Shown here piece by piece: positions 8,161-16,104 of a stretch of DNA of 52,526 nucleotides. Origin of the DNA: Sphingomonadaceae bacterium. Its GTDB lineage: Bacteria > Pseudomonadota > Alphaproteobacteria > Sphingomonadales > Sphingomonadaceae. The notes beneath the pieces are model-generated. The model saw only the letters and a program-made list of their open reading frames with translations, made no database searches and was not told the DNA's origin. Position 1 is the first letter of the stretch; each line of letters starts with the position of its first letter. The stretch is taken from positions 1 to 52,526 of the forward strand of contig CANGJI010000011.1 of NCBI GenBank assembly GCA_947454135.1, given 5' to 3'. The position numbers and the translations under genes are program-made.

Positions 8161-9681
8161 CTAGCGCTTGGCCGTTCCGCTCCGCGCTACCTCATAGAGG
8201 AAGTCGGCAAACAGCGTGGCCTGCTGATCGAAGCCGAGTTCCTTGGGGTTCGTGCTGTCGATCAGGAACCATTCGTCAGGCGCATGCGCGCCGCCGCCGC
8301 GTCCGGCGCCGAACGAGCCTGCCGGCAGTCGCAGCGGCGGGCCGGTGAAGATCACGCCCGGCCAGCTCCCGGCGGAGCGTGCGGACATGGTCTGCGAGAT
8401 CTTCGCGGCGGCCAGCGTCGCCTGCTCGGCCTTGATCAGGGCGCTGTTCTCGTCGGTCTGGGTGGGGCCATAGCCGCCACTCACGTTGACCTCGATATCG
8501 CCGAACCCGCGCTTGGCGAGGTGTGCCCTCAATTTGGTGACAGCTTCGTCCTTGGTCATGTCCGGCACGAGGCGGAGGTCGATCTTGGCTTCGGCGCGGC
8601 CGGGCAGGACGGTTTTGCCACCGGGGCCCGTATAGCCGCTGACGAGGCCCTGGATGTTCACAGTCGGCTGCGAGGCGAGACGGTAGGAGGCGGTGAGATA
8701 GTCCTCTCCGGCATACCACTGCTTGATGCCGAGGCTCTTCTTCTCGTCCGCCTCGTTGCCGGCGGCGACATCTGCGGCGATCAGCTGCTTCTGCCTCTCG
8801 GTGAGAGGTTTCACGTTCTCGAACCAGCCGTCGATCGCCGGGGTATGGCCGTCATCCGCGACGAGCGTGTTCAGCGCCTTGATCAGGTGCCAGGCGGGGC
8901 TGTCGACATTGGCCATGAGGCTGGAGTGGATGTCCTTGCTTGGCCCCTTGCCCCACTTCTCGCCACTGGCAATGAGCTGCAGTTCCACCGCGCCCTTGGC
9001 GCCGAGGAGCAGCGTGACCTGCCCGTCGACCGACTGGCCGGCATCGGGAATGATGACGCCCACCGCCTTCTGCAGTGCTGGCAGCACTTCGGGATCGGTC
9101 ACGACCTGCGAGAAGTGCGGCGATGCGATCTCCTCTTCGCCTTCGGCTACCAGCACGAGGTTCACCGGGAGCTTGACGCCCGATGCCTTGAAAGCGCGCA
9201 AGGCGGTGAGGAAGGCGGTTTCCGGCCCCTTCTGGTTGACCGCGCCGCGCCCGACGATGACTTTGCCCTCGCCGGGCCGGTCGACCATGCGGCCATCAAG
9301 CGGCGGGGACGACCATTCCTTGGGATCGTAGTGCTTCACATCGTACATGAAGTAGATCGCCAGCGTCGTCTTGGCCCCGGCATCGAGCGTGGCGAACACG
9401 CCGGGCACACCGTCGGTCGGGATCACCTTCGCCATCTGGAACCCGGCGTCGAGGGCCAGCTGGCGCATGTATTCAGCGCCTTCCTTGTGGTTGATCCCCA
9501 TGTTGGCGATCGTCGGCAGCTTGATCCAGGCCCGCAGGCGTTCGACAGCAGCGTCGTGATCGGCGCGGATGGCAGCAGCGACCTTTGCCCTATCCGACTT
9601 TTCCGATGCAACCGCCGGCTGGCTGGTCGCTACGGCCAATGCGGCCAATCCTGCGCAAGCCAATTTCAAACGCACTGTCAT
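8161..9681 (-). CDS. Exported M20-family peptidase-like protein with altered metal ligands
   Basis: A 506-residue protein of the M20/M25/M40 dizinc peptidase family. A Sec signal peptide (about 1-25, ending AVASEK) indicates periplasmic location. Family landmarks are WSSPP (about 123-127), GRGAVNQKG (144-152), EGEEE (180-184) and the late AHAPDEW. Two metal positions differ from the norm: the His of the GHxD motif is Met112 (FMYDV), and the bridging Asp of the DxKG motif is Asn149 (NQKG). The glutamates and the last His remain. Either metal binding is different or activity is lost. The start at 9681 was chosen for the AAGGGGA site and signal peptide; a longer ATG frame extends to 9777. Confidence 0.8.
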   Translation of the reverse strand: MTVRLKLACAGLAALAVATSQPAVASEKSDRAKVAAAIRADHDAAVERLRAWIKLPTIANMGINHKEGAEYMRQLALDAGFQMAKVIPTDGVPGVFATLDAGAKTTLAIYFMYDVKHYDPKEWSSPPLDGRMVDRPGEGKVIVGRGAVNQKGPETAFLTALRAFKASGVKLPVNLVLVAEGEEEIASPHFSQVVTDPEVLPALQKAVGVIIPDAGQSVDGQVTLLLGAKGAVELQLIASGEKWGKGPSKDIHSSLMANVDSPAWHLIKALNTLVADDGHTPAIDGWFENVKPLTERQKQLIAADVAAGNEADEKKSLGIKQWYAGEDYLTASYRLASQPTVNIQGLVSGYTGPGGKTVLPGRAEAKIDLRLVPDMTKDEAVTKLRAHLAKRGFGDIEVNVSGGYGPTQTDENSALIKAEQATLAAAKISQTMSARSAGSWPGVIFTGPPLRLPAGSFGAGRGGGAHAPDEWFLIDSTNPKELGFDQQATLFADFLYEVARSGTAKR

Positions 9682-9863
9682 ATCGTCCCCTTCCCTCACC
9701 ATGGGATCCGAGGCGAGTGTGGTGGCGCGAACGTGCAATGTCCAGCAGGCAGGACCGGGTTGCGCGCGGCGTCGCAAAGGACCATTGCGGACTGATCTGC
9801 CATGGTCATGTGCATGATTTCCAATCCCGAGTCGGCCCAGCCTTGCGATCGAGGAGCGCGCCT

Positions 9864-11618
9864 GTGCTTGACGGTTTGAGGGCCTGGGCGCGCCCGCGGA
9901 TCATCCGTAGCCGCCAGCGTCTGCGCCAGAGCGAAGCCGCTTTCATCCTGCTGGCAGCGGCAGCGGGTGCCGCGGCTGGGGCCCTTACGCGCGTGCAGCA
10001 GAGTTTGGCGCATGGGCTGCAAGGCCTGCTCTATGGCGTGACGTTCAACCGGCTCAGCGCGCTGGGCGAAATCCACCACACCTGGCGGCTGCTTGCCTTG
10101 CCGCTTGGCGGCCTGGCGCTCGTGCTGCTCGGCCTGATGCTGGGAAAACGTGTGCGCGCGCCGGTTGACGTGGTCGAAGCCAATGCGCTGCACGGCGGAC
10201 GGATAGCGCCAGCCGACAACCTGCTGATCGCCGTGCAGACAATCATCTCCAACGGGGCAGGCGCGTCGGTCGGGCTGGAGGCGGCCTACACGCAGATGGG
10301 CGGCGGCTTTGCCTCGATGATGGGACAGTGGCTGAAGCTGCGCCGCAACGACTTGCGCACGCTGGTCGGTGCGGGGGCGGGGGCCGGCATCGGCGCGGCC
10401 TTCGGGGCACCGCTGGCAGGGGCGTTCTATGCCTTCGAGATCGTTATCGGCAGCTATACGCCCGCCGCGGTCGCGCCGGTCATCGCGGCGGCGCTCACGG
10501 GTGTCACCGCTGCCAAGGTGCTGGGCGGTGAGCCGTGGCTGATGGCGATCACCGACGAGCGGCTGATCACCTTTACGGACTACCTGCTCTATGCCGGGCT
10601 CGGCATCGCTTGCGCGCTGCTGGGCATTGCGATCATGCGGCTTGTCACGCTCGCGGAAATGCGGGTGCAATCGTGGGGCTGGCTGGGCCGATGGCGGCCG
10701 GTAGCGGGCGGCATTCTGCTCATTCCGCTGGCCATCGCCTCGCCGCAGACGCTGTCCGCCGGGCACGGCGCGCTGCACCTCAATCTCGTGCTCCAACCGA
10801 CGGTGCAGGTGCTGCTTGTGCTGCTCGGCCTCAAGATTGCGGCCTCGGTCATCTCGCTCAGCTTCGGTTTTCGCGGCGGCCTGTTCTTTGCCTCGCTGTT
10901 CGTCGGGTCGCTGGCGGGGCAGATCTTCGCGGGCGCGGTCAATGCGGCGGGGCTCGGGCTGACAGTGAGCCCCACCGATGCCGCGCTGGTCGGCATGGCC
11001 GCGCTCAGCGTTTCGATCGTCGGTGGGCCGATGACCCTGGCGCTGCTGATGCTGGAGACGACGCACGATTTCGCGCTGATGGGCGTGGTGCTGACGGCAG
11101 CGCTCCTTTCAAGTGCGCTGACCCGCGAGCTCTTCGGTTATTCGTTCTCGACCTGGCGCCTGCATGTGCGCGGCTCCACGATACGGGGGCCGCGCGATAT
11201 CGGCTGGGCCAGCAGCCTCACCGCCGGGCGGATGATGCGGCGCGACTGGGTGCAGGTGCCGGAGACCTGCCCGATCGGTGTGTTCCGTGCTCGCGTGCCG
11301 CTCGGCTCGGCAAGCAAGGCGCTGCTGGTGGACGGCCAGGGGCGCTATCGCGGCATCGTGCCGACCGCCGCCGCCTACGCCGCAGACCTTGCGCCCGATG
11401 CGCCGATTGCGCTGCTCGCCGGCATGAAGGACGAAGTGCTGCGGCCCAGCGACGATGCGCATGCGATCATCGCCCTGTTCGATCGGCTCAGCGCGGATGA
11501 GCTCGCGGTGGTCGATGATGCAGGCGTCGTGGTCGGCGTGGTCACCGAGCGCCACGCACGGCGGCGCTATCTCCATGAGTTGGAGAACGCGCAGCGCACG
11601 CTGTTCGGCGAAGCCTGA
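9864..11618 (+). CDS. ClC-family chloride channel/transporter with CBS-like C-terminus
   Basis: A 584-residue membrane protein with about ten or more hydrophobic segments over residues 25-460, then a soluble tail of about 110 residues resembling a CBS pair. The canonical ClC motif GSGIP is not present (APVDVVEAN occupies that region), and GREGP is replaced by ASVGLEAA, which keeps the gating Glu (Glu139). GGLFFASLFVG matches the GGxFxP region without the Pro. It therefore belongs to a divergent ClC branch; channel versus antiporter cannot be told. The start is GTG at 9864 with GAGGAG 7 nt upstream; the open frame extends back to 9585 without support. Confidence 0.82.
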   Translation: MLDGLRAWARPRIIRSRQRLRQSEAAFILLAAAAGAAAGALTRVQQSLAHGLQGLLYGVTFNRLSALGEIHHTWRLLALPLGGLALVLLGLMLGKRVRAPVDVVEANALHGGRIAPADNLLIAVQTIISNGAGASVGLEAAYTQMGGGFASMMGQWLKLRRNDLRTLVGAGAGAGIGAAFGAPLAGAFYAFEIVIGSYTPAAVAPVIAAALTGVTAAKVLGGEPWLMAITDERLITFTDYLLYAGLGIACALLGIAIMRLVTLAEMRVQSWGWLGRWRPVAGGILLIPLAIASPQTLSAGHGALHLNLVLQPTVQVLLVLLGLKIAASVISLSFGFRGGLFFASLFVGSLAGQIFAGAVNAAGLGLTVSPTDAALVGMAALSVSIVGGPMTLALLMLETTHDFALMGVVLTAALLSSALTRELFGYSFSTWRLHVRGSTIRGPRDIGWASSLTAGRMMRRDWVQVPETCPIGVFRARVPLGSASKALLVDGQGRYRGIVPTAAAYAADLAPDAPIALLAGMKDEVLRPSDDAHAIIALFDRLSADELAVVDDAGVVVGVVTERHARRRYLHELENAQRTLFGEA

Positions 11619-11627
11619 CGCGCCCGA

Positions 11628-12266
11628 TCAGAACAGACTGCCCTGCGGCGGCAGCGGCGCTTCTTCCGCCAACTCCCGCATCAGCGCATTGGCGAGCGGC
11701 ACTTGCATCGCCGCCGCGTCTGCACCGTCTGCGCTCAGCCATCGATCGAAAGCCTCGCCGGGGCGCAGGAGGACGGGCATGGCCTTGGGGTGAACGCGCC
11801 CGACCACTGCGTTTGCCTCGCAGGTGAGGAAGGCAAAGCGCGGCCCCTGTTCGGTTTGCCGCCACAGGCCCGCGAAGGCGAAAAGCGGATCGCCCTGATC
11901 GGCATTGGCGCGCAGATCGAACCAGTGCTTGCGCTTGCGGCCTGTCTGCGGATCGGGGCTGGCGGACCACTCGGAAAAGGCGGTGGCCGGGACGAGGCAG
12001 CGCCGCGCCGGATCGGCCAATGCCGTGCGCCACATGGGCGACGCGAGGTTGCGCACATTGGTGATCGGGCGCTTGATCTCGCCGAACGGGGGCCAGCCCC
12101 AGCGCATCATGGCAAGGCTGCGTCCGGCGCCTTCGGAGATGACAACGGGCGCGTCCTGATCAGGGTAGATCTCCTCCAGCGCGGGAAGGTTGCGCCCCGC
12201 GACATCGGCCCGGAAAAGCTGTGCAATGGCTTGCGCGTTGCTGGTCATGCGATAGAGATTGCACAT
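11628..12266 (-). CDS. SRAP-family protein (SOS-response-associated, YedK/HMCES-like)
   Basis: A 212-residue protein starting MCNLYRMT. Cys2, exposed after Met removal, is the residue that in YedK/HMCES forms a thiazolidine crosslink with abasic sites in single-stranded DNA. Other family residues are TNVRN, the catalytic-region Glu in AFSEW, and His in VHPKAMPVLL. The ATG at 12266 is required to place the Cys second, so the longer reading frame to 12323 is rejected. It is convergent with the ClC gene (9-nt gap) and divergent from the aldolase-like gene, with 31 nt between start codons. Confidence 0.9.
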   Translation of the reverse strand: MCNLYRMTSNAQAIAQLFRADVAGRNLPALEEIYPDQDAPVVISEGAGRSLAMMRWGWPPFGEIKRPITNVRNLASPMWRTALADPARRCLVPATAFSEWSASPDPQTGRKRKHWFDLRANADQGDPLFAFAGLWRQTEQGPRFAFLTCEANAVVGRVHPKAMPVLLRPGEAFDRWLSADGADAAAMQVPLANALMRELAEEAPLPPQGSLF

Positions 12267-12297
12267 AACAGATGCGAGCATAGCGGGAGAGAACGCG

Positions 12298-13065
12298 ATG
12301 GCCACCCAGATCCGTCCCAACATCCATTGCAGCGATGCCGAATGGCAGGCGCGGCTGGAACTGGCCGCCTGCTACCGCATCTTCGATCTGATGGGCTGGT
12401 CGGAATCGGTCTACAACCACATCTCGCTGCGTGTGCCGGACGAGGAAGGCGCCTTCCTCATCAACCCGTTCGGACTGCTCTATTCCGAAGTCACCGCCAG
12501 CAACCTCGTCAAGATCGACATCGACGGCAACAAGCTCGATGACAATCCGCATCCGGTGAACCTCGCGGGCTTTACCCAGCACGGCTATTTCCACCGCCAC
12601 CTCGATTGGGCCCACGCCATCTGCCACGTCCACACCACGGCGACGATGGCGGTGTGCAGCCTCGAGGAAGGGCTGCTGCCGATCAACTTCTACGCCTGCA
12701 ACTTCATCGGTCGGCTCGCCTACCATGATTTCGAGGGCATCACCGTGCGCGCCGAGGAAGGCGAGCGTTTGCTTGCCAACCTGGCCAACAAGAACATTCT
12801 CATGCTGCGCAATCATGGCCCGGTCGTTCTCGCCAAGAACCTGCAGTCGATGTTCGTGCAGCAGTGGTCCTTGCAGCGGGCGTGCGAGATCCAGATGGCG
12901 ACGCTGTCGATGGGGCGGCCGCCGAAGATGATTCCGCAGGAGGTGATCGACGTTCACCAGCGCGATCTGGCGCTGGCGACTCCCCCGGGCGGCGGCCCCG
13001 GTGTTGGCGATTTCAACGCCTGGGTGCGCCGGATCGACCAGATCGACCGCTCCTGGCGCGATTGA
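12298..13065 (+). CDS. Class II aldolase/adducin family protein
   Basis: A 255-residue protein of the fuculose-1-phosphate aldolase/adducin fold. The zinc-site motif HVHTTATM follows ICHV in mid-protein, a further His lies in LRNHGPVV, and YNHISLRVP near the N-terminus is typical. Bacterial members of this adducin-like group are often annotated only as class II aldolase, and the substrate is unknown. The ATG at 12298 has GGGAGAGA upstream. The [2Fe-2S] subunit gene follows 44 nt later and may be cotranscribed. Confidence 0.85.
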   Translation: MATQIRPNIHCSDAEWQARLELAACYRIFDLMGWSESVYNHISLRVPDEEGAFLINPFGLLYSEVTASNLVKIDIDGNKLDDNPHPVNLAGFTQHGYFHRHLDWAHAICHVHTTATMAVCSLEEGLLPINFYACNFIGRLAYHDFEGITVRAEEGERLLANLANKNILMLRNHGPVVLAKNLQSMFVQQWSLQRACEIQMATLSMGRPPKMIPQEVIDVHQRDLALATPPGGGPGVGDFNAWVRRIDQIDRSWRD

Positions 13066-13109
13066 GCCCCTTGTCGGCGGCTTGGGCGGCGGGCTAGTCG
13101 TTCGCCGCC

Positions 13110-13619
13110 ATGGCCATCCTCACCGTCAACAACCAGCCTGTCGAGATCAAGCTCGAAGCAGATACGCCGCTGCTGTGGGCGCTGCGCGATGCTGCCAACC
13201 TGACAGGTACGAAGTATGGCTGCGGCACCGGCGAATGCGGGGCCTGCATGGTCATCGTCGATGGCCAGGCCCTGCCGAGCTGCACGCTCTCGCTGGGTGA
13301 GGCTGAAGGGCGCACCGTCACCACGATCGAGGGGCTTTCCGCAGATCGCAACCACCCGGTGCAACAGGCGTTCGTGGCGGAGCAGGCGATCCAGTGCGGC
13401 TTCTGCACGCCCGGTCTGGTGATGGCTGCTGCCGCGCTGCTGGCGCACAATACCGACCCGACCGTAGCGGACATCAAGGCCGCGATCACCAATATCTGCC
13501 GCTGCGGCGTCTACCCGCGCCTCGTCCGCGCGATCCAGCGCGCCGGCCGCATCGCGCGGGGCCTTGAGCCGGGCATGCCGCTACCGGTCCCGGCTACCGC
13601 GACGACGCCGGGGCTTTAG
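13110..13619 (+). CDS. [2Fe-2S] small subunit of a molybdenum hydroxylase (IorA/xanthine dehydrogenase type)
   Basis: A 169-residue two-domain iron-sulfur protein. The plant-ferredoxin-like cluster has C38, C43, C46 and C58 (CGTGECGAC...SC); the helical domain carries C96, C99, C130 and C132 (QCGFCTPG, CRCG). All eight ligands are kept, so both clusters should form. Such subunits pass electrons from a molybdopterin large subunit (isoquinoline 1-oxidoreductase, aldehyde dehydrogenase). No large subunit is next to it; the following gene is a convergent receptor. Its partner must be encoded elsewhere. Confidence 0.88.
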   Translation: MAILTVNNQPVEIKLEADTPLLWALRDAANLTGTKYGCGTGECGACMVIVDGQALPSCTLSLGEAEGRTVTTIEGLSADRNHPVQQAFVAEQAIQCGFCTPGLVMAAAALLAHNTDPTVADIKAAITNICRCGVYPRLVRAIQRAGRIARGLEPGMPLPVPATATTPGL

Positions 13620-13630
13620 GTTGCCCCGCC

Positions 13631-13646
13631 CCTCGTCATTGCGAGG
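13631..13646. repeat. Short palindrome CCTCG/CGAGG between convergent genes
   Basis: CCTCGTCATTGCGAGG forms a 5-bp stem with a 6-nt loop, just after the [2Fe-2S] gene and 7 nt before the receptor stop codon. The words CGTCATTGCGAGGAGCG resemble a dispersed repeat that I recall from other proteobacterial genomes, here apparently truncated. It may act as a bidirectional terminator. Confidence 0.4.
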
Positions 13647-13652
13647 AGCGTC

Positions 13653-15761
13653 TCAGAACCCCATCCGCACGGTCAGCCGCGCGCTGCGGGGCTGGGCGGG
13701 GGAGATGTTGTTGTCCGTGTGTGCGGTCGGGAAATACTGGTCGTTCAACAGGTTGTTGACGTTGAACTGGACCGAGAGGTTCTTCGAGATTTTGTAGAAC
13801 AGCGCTGTATCGACGCGGGTCCAGGCGGGCAGCGTCACCGTGTTGCTGACGGTGGTGTAGGCGGACGACTGGTGCGTCACGCCAAGGCCGAGGCCGAGCT
13901 TGTCGGACAGGTCGTAGCGGGTCCACAGCGAGATCTGGCTTTCGGGGAGGAGCGCCAGGGCGCGGCCAGCGGGCGCGGCGGTGGTGCTGGAGCGCACCTT
14001 GCCATCCTGCAGCGCGTAGCCGATGCTGATCTGCCACTGCGGCAGAATGCGGCCTGTGGCGGAAAACTCCAGCCCCCGCGTGCGGGTCTTGCCCGAAAGC
14101 TGGGGCAGGCCGGTGACGGGATCGTTGAAGCGCGAATTCTCGCGGTCGAGCCGGTAGGCGGCGGCGGTTAGCGCGAGGGCCGGGGTCACGTCCCACTTCG
14201 CGCCCACCTCGAGGTTGCGGAATTCTTCCGGCGCGAGCGTGGCCTGCGTGGCGTCCAGCGCGCTGAACTGGTCGCCCGATTGGGGGAGGAAGCTCTTGGT
14301 ATAGCTGCCGTAGAGCGAGATGTTCGCGCGCGGCTTCACGATCACGCCGGCACGGGGCGACCACTTGCGATCGGTGCGCCCGGCGCTGGTGCTGTTGAGC
14401 AGGTTGTCGGCGTGAATCCTGAAGCTGTCGTAGCGCACGCCGCCGACGATCTGGAGAAATGGGGCGAGCTCGATCTGATCCTGCACATAGGCGGAGAAGG
14501 CGGTGACCTTGGCATGGGTCGAGCGGCTGGGCGCGCCGAAGGTGATGGCGGGGACGGTGAGTCGGTCCGCCAGCGCAACTGTTGCCGAGGCCTTGTTGCC
14601 CGGGAAGATGCCCTCGGAGCGCGCGGCGTCGGTCGCCTGATCGGCGCCTTCGATCCCGGCGATCACGGTGTGGCCGATCGGGCCGGTTTTGCCCTGCCAG
14701 GTCAGGTTCGCCTGCCCGATCCAGCTCTCGCGGCGCACGGTGCTGTTGTAGGCGCTGAGCGAGACCGTGTTGGTGGCGGGATTGACCGCCGCGCCGGCGA
14801 AAATGTTGCCGTAGTACTTGTCGGTATGGCTGTACTGGCCGGCCACGGTCAGCGTCAGTTTGTCGGCCAACTGCTGCGTGAGGCGCGCCTCGACGATGTG
14901 CGCCTTCACGTCGGAAAGATTGGTGTCCTTGCGGCCAAAGAGGGTGTCGCGGTATCCCTCGAGCGGCTTGCCGCCCAGCGAGGGCACGCCGCGATCCGCG
15001 GTGCGGCGATCGTCGTCGTAGTTGTAGGAAAGGTCGATCCGGGTATCAGCGCTCGGCGCGAAGGCGAGCGTGGGGTTCACGCCGATGAAGCGACCGTGGA
15101 AGTCCTGCCGGTTGTTGTCGAATTCCTCGTAAGTGCCGTTGAGCCGCGCGCCCATGGTCTGCGAAAGAGGGGCATTGAGATCGGCCGCGAGCGCGAAATC
15201 GCCGAAAGTCCCGACTGCGCCCACGGCGTCGATGCTCTGGCCCTTGAGCGATGGTGCCTTGCGAACGCGATTGATCACGCCGCCACCGCCGCCGCGCCCG
15301 AACAGCAGCGCATTCGCGCCGCGCAGCACTTCGATGTGGTCGACGTTGTAGAGCGAGCGGTAGTACTGCGTGTCGTCGCGCAGGCCGTTGAGGAAGAAGT
15401 CGGCGGTGGTGTTCTGCCCGCGCAGGACGATCTGGTCGCGGTTGCCTTCGCCCTGTGCGAGGACGACGCCGGGCACATAGCGCAGCGCGTCGCCGAGCTG
15501 GGTGACGCCCTGATCATCGAGTTGTTCGCGGCTGAGCACGGTGACCGACTGCGGCACGTCGATCAGCGGGGTCGGGGCCTTCACGCCTGCTGCCGTGTCG
15601 CTGCGGTAGCTGTCGACCTGGCCGGTCACGACGATCGTGCGGTGATCGGCGCCTTCATCCCCCGCATCTCCGGCGTCCGCCGCCATGGGCAGTGCTTCCG
15701 CCTGCGCCGCAATCGGGAAGAGGGCGCTGGTGGCGAGGAGCAGGGCGGGGAGCGCTTTCAC
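13653..15761 (-). CDS. TonB-dependent siderophore receptor
   Basis: A 702-residue outer-membrane receptor. A signal peptide (about 1-22, ending AAQAEA) precedes a short extension and a plug domain (TPLIDVPQSVTVLSREQL, then LRGQNTTADFFLNGLRDDTQYYRS), followed by a beta barrel ending in the aromatic ARLTVRMGF typical of the barrel C-terminus. The plug wording is that of the siderophore (FhuA/Fiu-like) group, so a ferric chelate is the likely substrate; which one is unknown. I chose GTG at 15761, with AAGGA 7 nt upstream, over ATG at 15791. A Fur-like palindrome lies 43 nt upstream. No siderophore synthesis or ABC transport genes are nearby. Confidence 0.92.
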   Translation of the reverse strand: MKALPALLLATSALFPIAAQAEALPMAADAGDAGDEGADHRTIVVTGQVDSYRSDTAAGVKAPTPLIDVPQSVTVLSREQLDDQGVTQLGDALRYVPGVVLAQGEGNRDQIVLRGQNTTADFFLNGLRDDTQYYRSLYNVDHIEVLRGANALLFGRGGGGGVINRVRKAPSLKGQSIDAVGAVGTFGDFALAADLNAPLSQTMGARLNGTYEEFDNNRQDFHGRFIGVNPTLAFAPSADTRIDLSYNYDDDRRTADRGVPSLGGKPLEGYRDTLFGRKDTNLSDVKAHIVEARLTQQLADKLTLTVAGQYSHTDKYYGNIFAGAAVNPATNTVSLSAYNSTVRRESWIGQANLTWQGKTGPIGHTVIAGIEGADQATDAARSEGIFPGNKASATVALADRLTVPAITFGAPSRSTHAKVTAFSAYVQDQIELAPFLQIVGGVRYDSFRIHADNLLNSTSAGRTDRKWSPRAGVIVKPRANISLYGSYTKSFLPQSGDQFSALDATQATLAPEEFRNLEVGAKWDVTPALALTAAAYRLDRENSRFNDPVTGLPQLSGKTRTRGLEFSATGRILPQWQISIGYALQDGKVRSSTTAAPAGRALALLPESQISLWTRYDLSDKLGLGLGVTHQSSAYTTVSNTVTLPAWTRVDTALFYKISKNLSVQFNVNNLLNDQYFPTAHTDNNISPAQPRSARLTVRMGF

Positions 15762-15803
15762 GGGAGATTCCTTCTTGAGACGCATTCTCAAGAACTTCTC
15801 TAT

Positions 15804-15818
15804 TGCGAGTCATTCGCA
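15804..15818 (-). promoter_or_regulatory. Candidate Fur/Irr-type operator upstream of the siderophore receptor
   Basis: On the receptor strand the sequence TGCGAATGACTCGCA is an inverted repeat (TGCGA/TCGCA), flanked by TGCAAG and by AT-rich DNA. Its place about 40-55 nt before the receptor start and its resemblance to alphaproteobacterial Fur or Irr sites suggest iron control. This is based on the palindrome and context only. Confidence 0.4.
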
Positions 15819-15928
15819 CTTGCAAGGATGATATTGAGAATCTTTCGCGATCTGTGCGCGCAGACAAAGAGCCGGCACGCCGCAGGGCGGCCGGTCAGCG
15901 GGTCAGGCGATGGACGGGGTGCTTGCTG

Positions 15929-16054
15929 TCAGAACAGCGGCAGGGCGCGGTCGGCGAGAATCAGCGCGAGCGCGCAGCCGAGCACGATGGCCGAGCGCAG
16001 CACTTCCGCCAGGGGGGCGGCAGGTGCAGCAACAAGGGCGATAGCGCGGGCCAT
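15929..16054 (-). CDS. Possible 41-residue hydrophobic protein
   Basis: A small open frame from ATG at 16054 encodes 41 residues beginning MARAIALVAAPAAP and containing one hydrophobic stretch (VLGCALALILAD) that could span the membrane. There is no clear ribosome-binding site, and I recognise no family. It lies in the otherwise empty 343-nt gap between the siderophore receptor and the carboxypeptidase gene. It may be a chance frame in GC-rich DNA; apart from it and the Fur-like palindrome I see nothing else in this gap. Confidence 0.25.
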   Translation of the reverse strand: MARAIALVAAPAAPLAEVLRSAIVLGCALALILADRALPLF

Positions 16055-16104
16055 GGCGGGAGCATGCGCCGCAAGTGCCTAACAATTCGTTAAAGTGCGA
16101 GCGC

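Noticed and set aside
13110..13619. Ferredoxin of an aromatic dioxygenase
   Set aside because: The second four-Cys helical domain (CGFC, CRCG) marks the molybdenum hydroxylase small subunit instead.
14280..16082. 600-codon open frame on the plus strand
   Set aside because: Antisense to the siderophore receptor; composition typical of a shadow frame.
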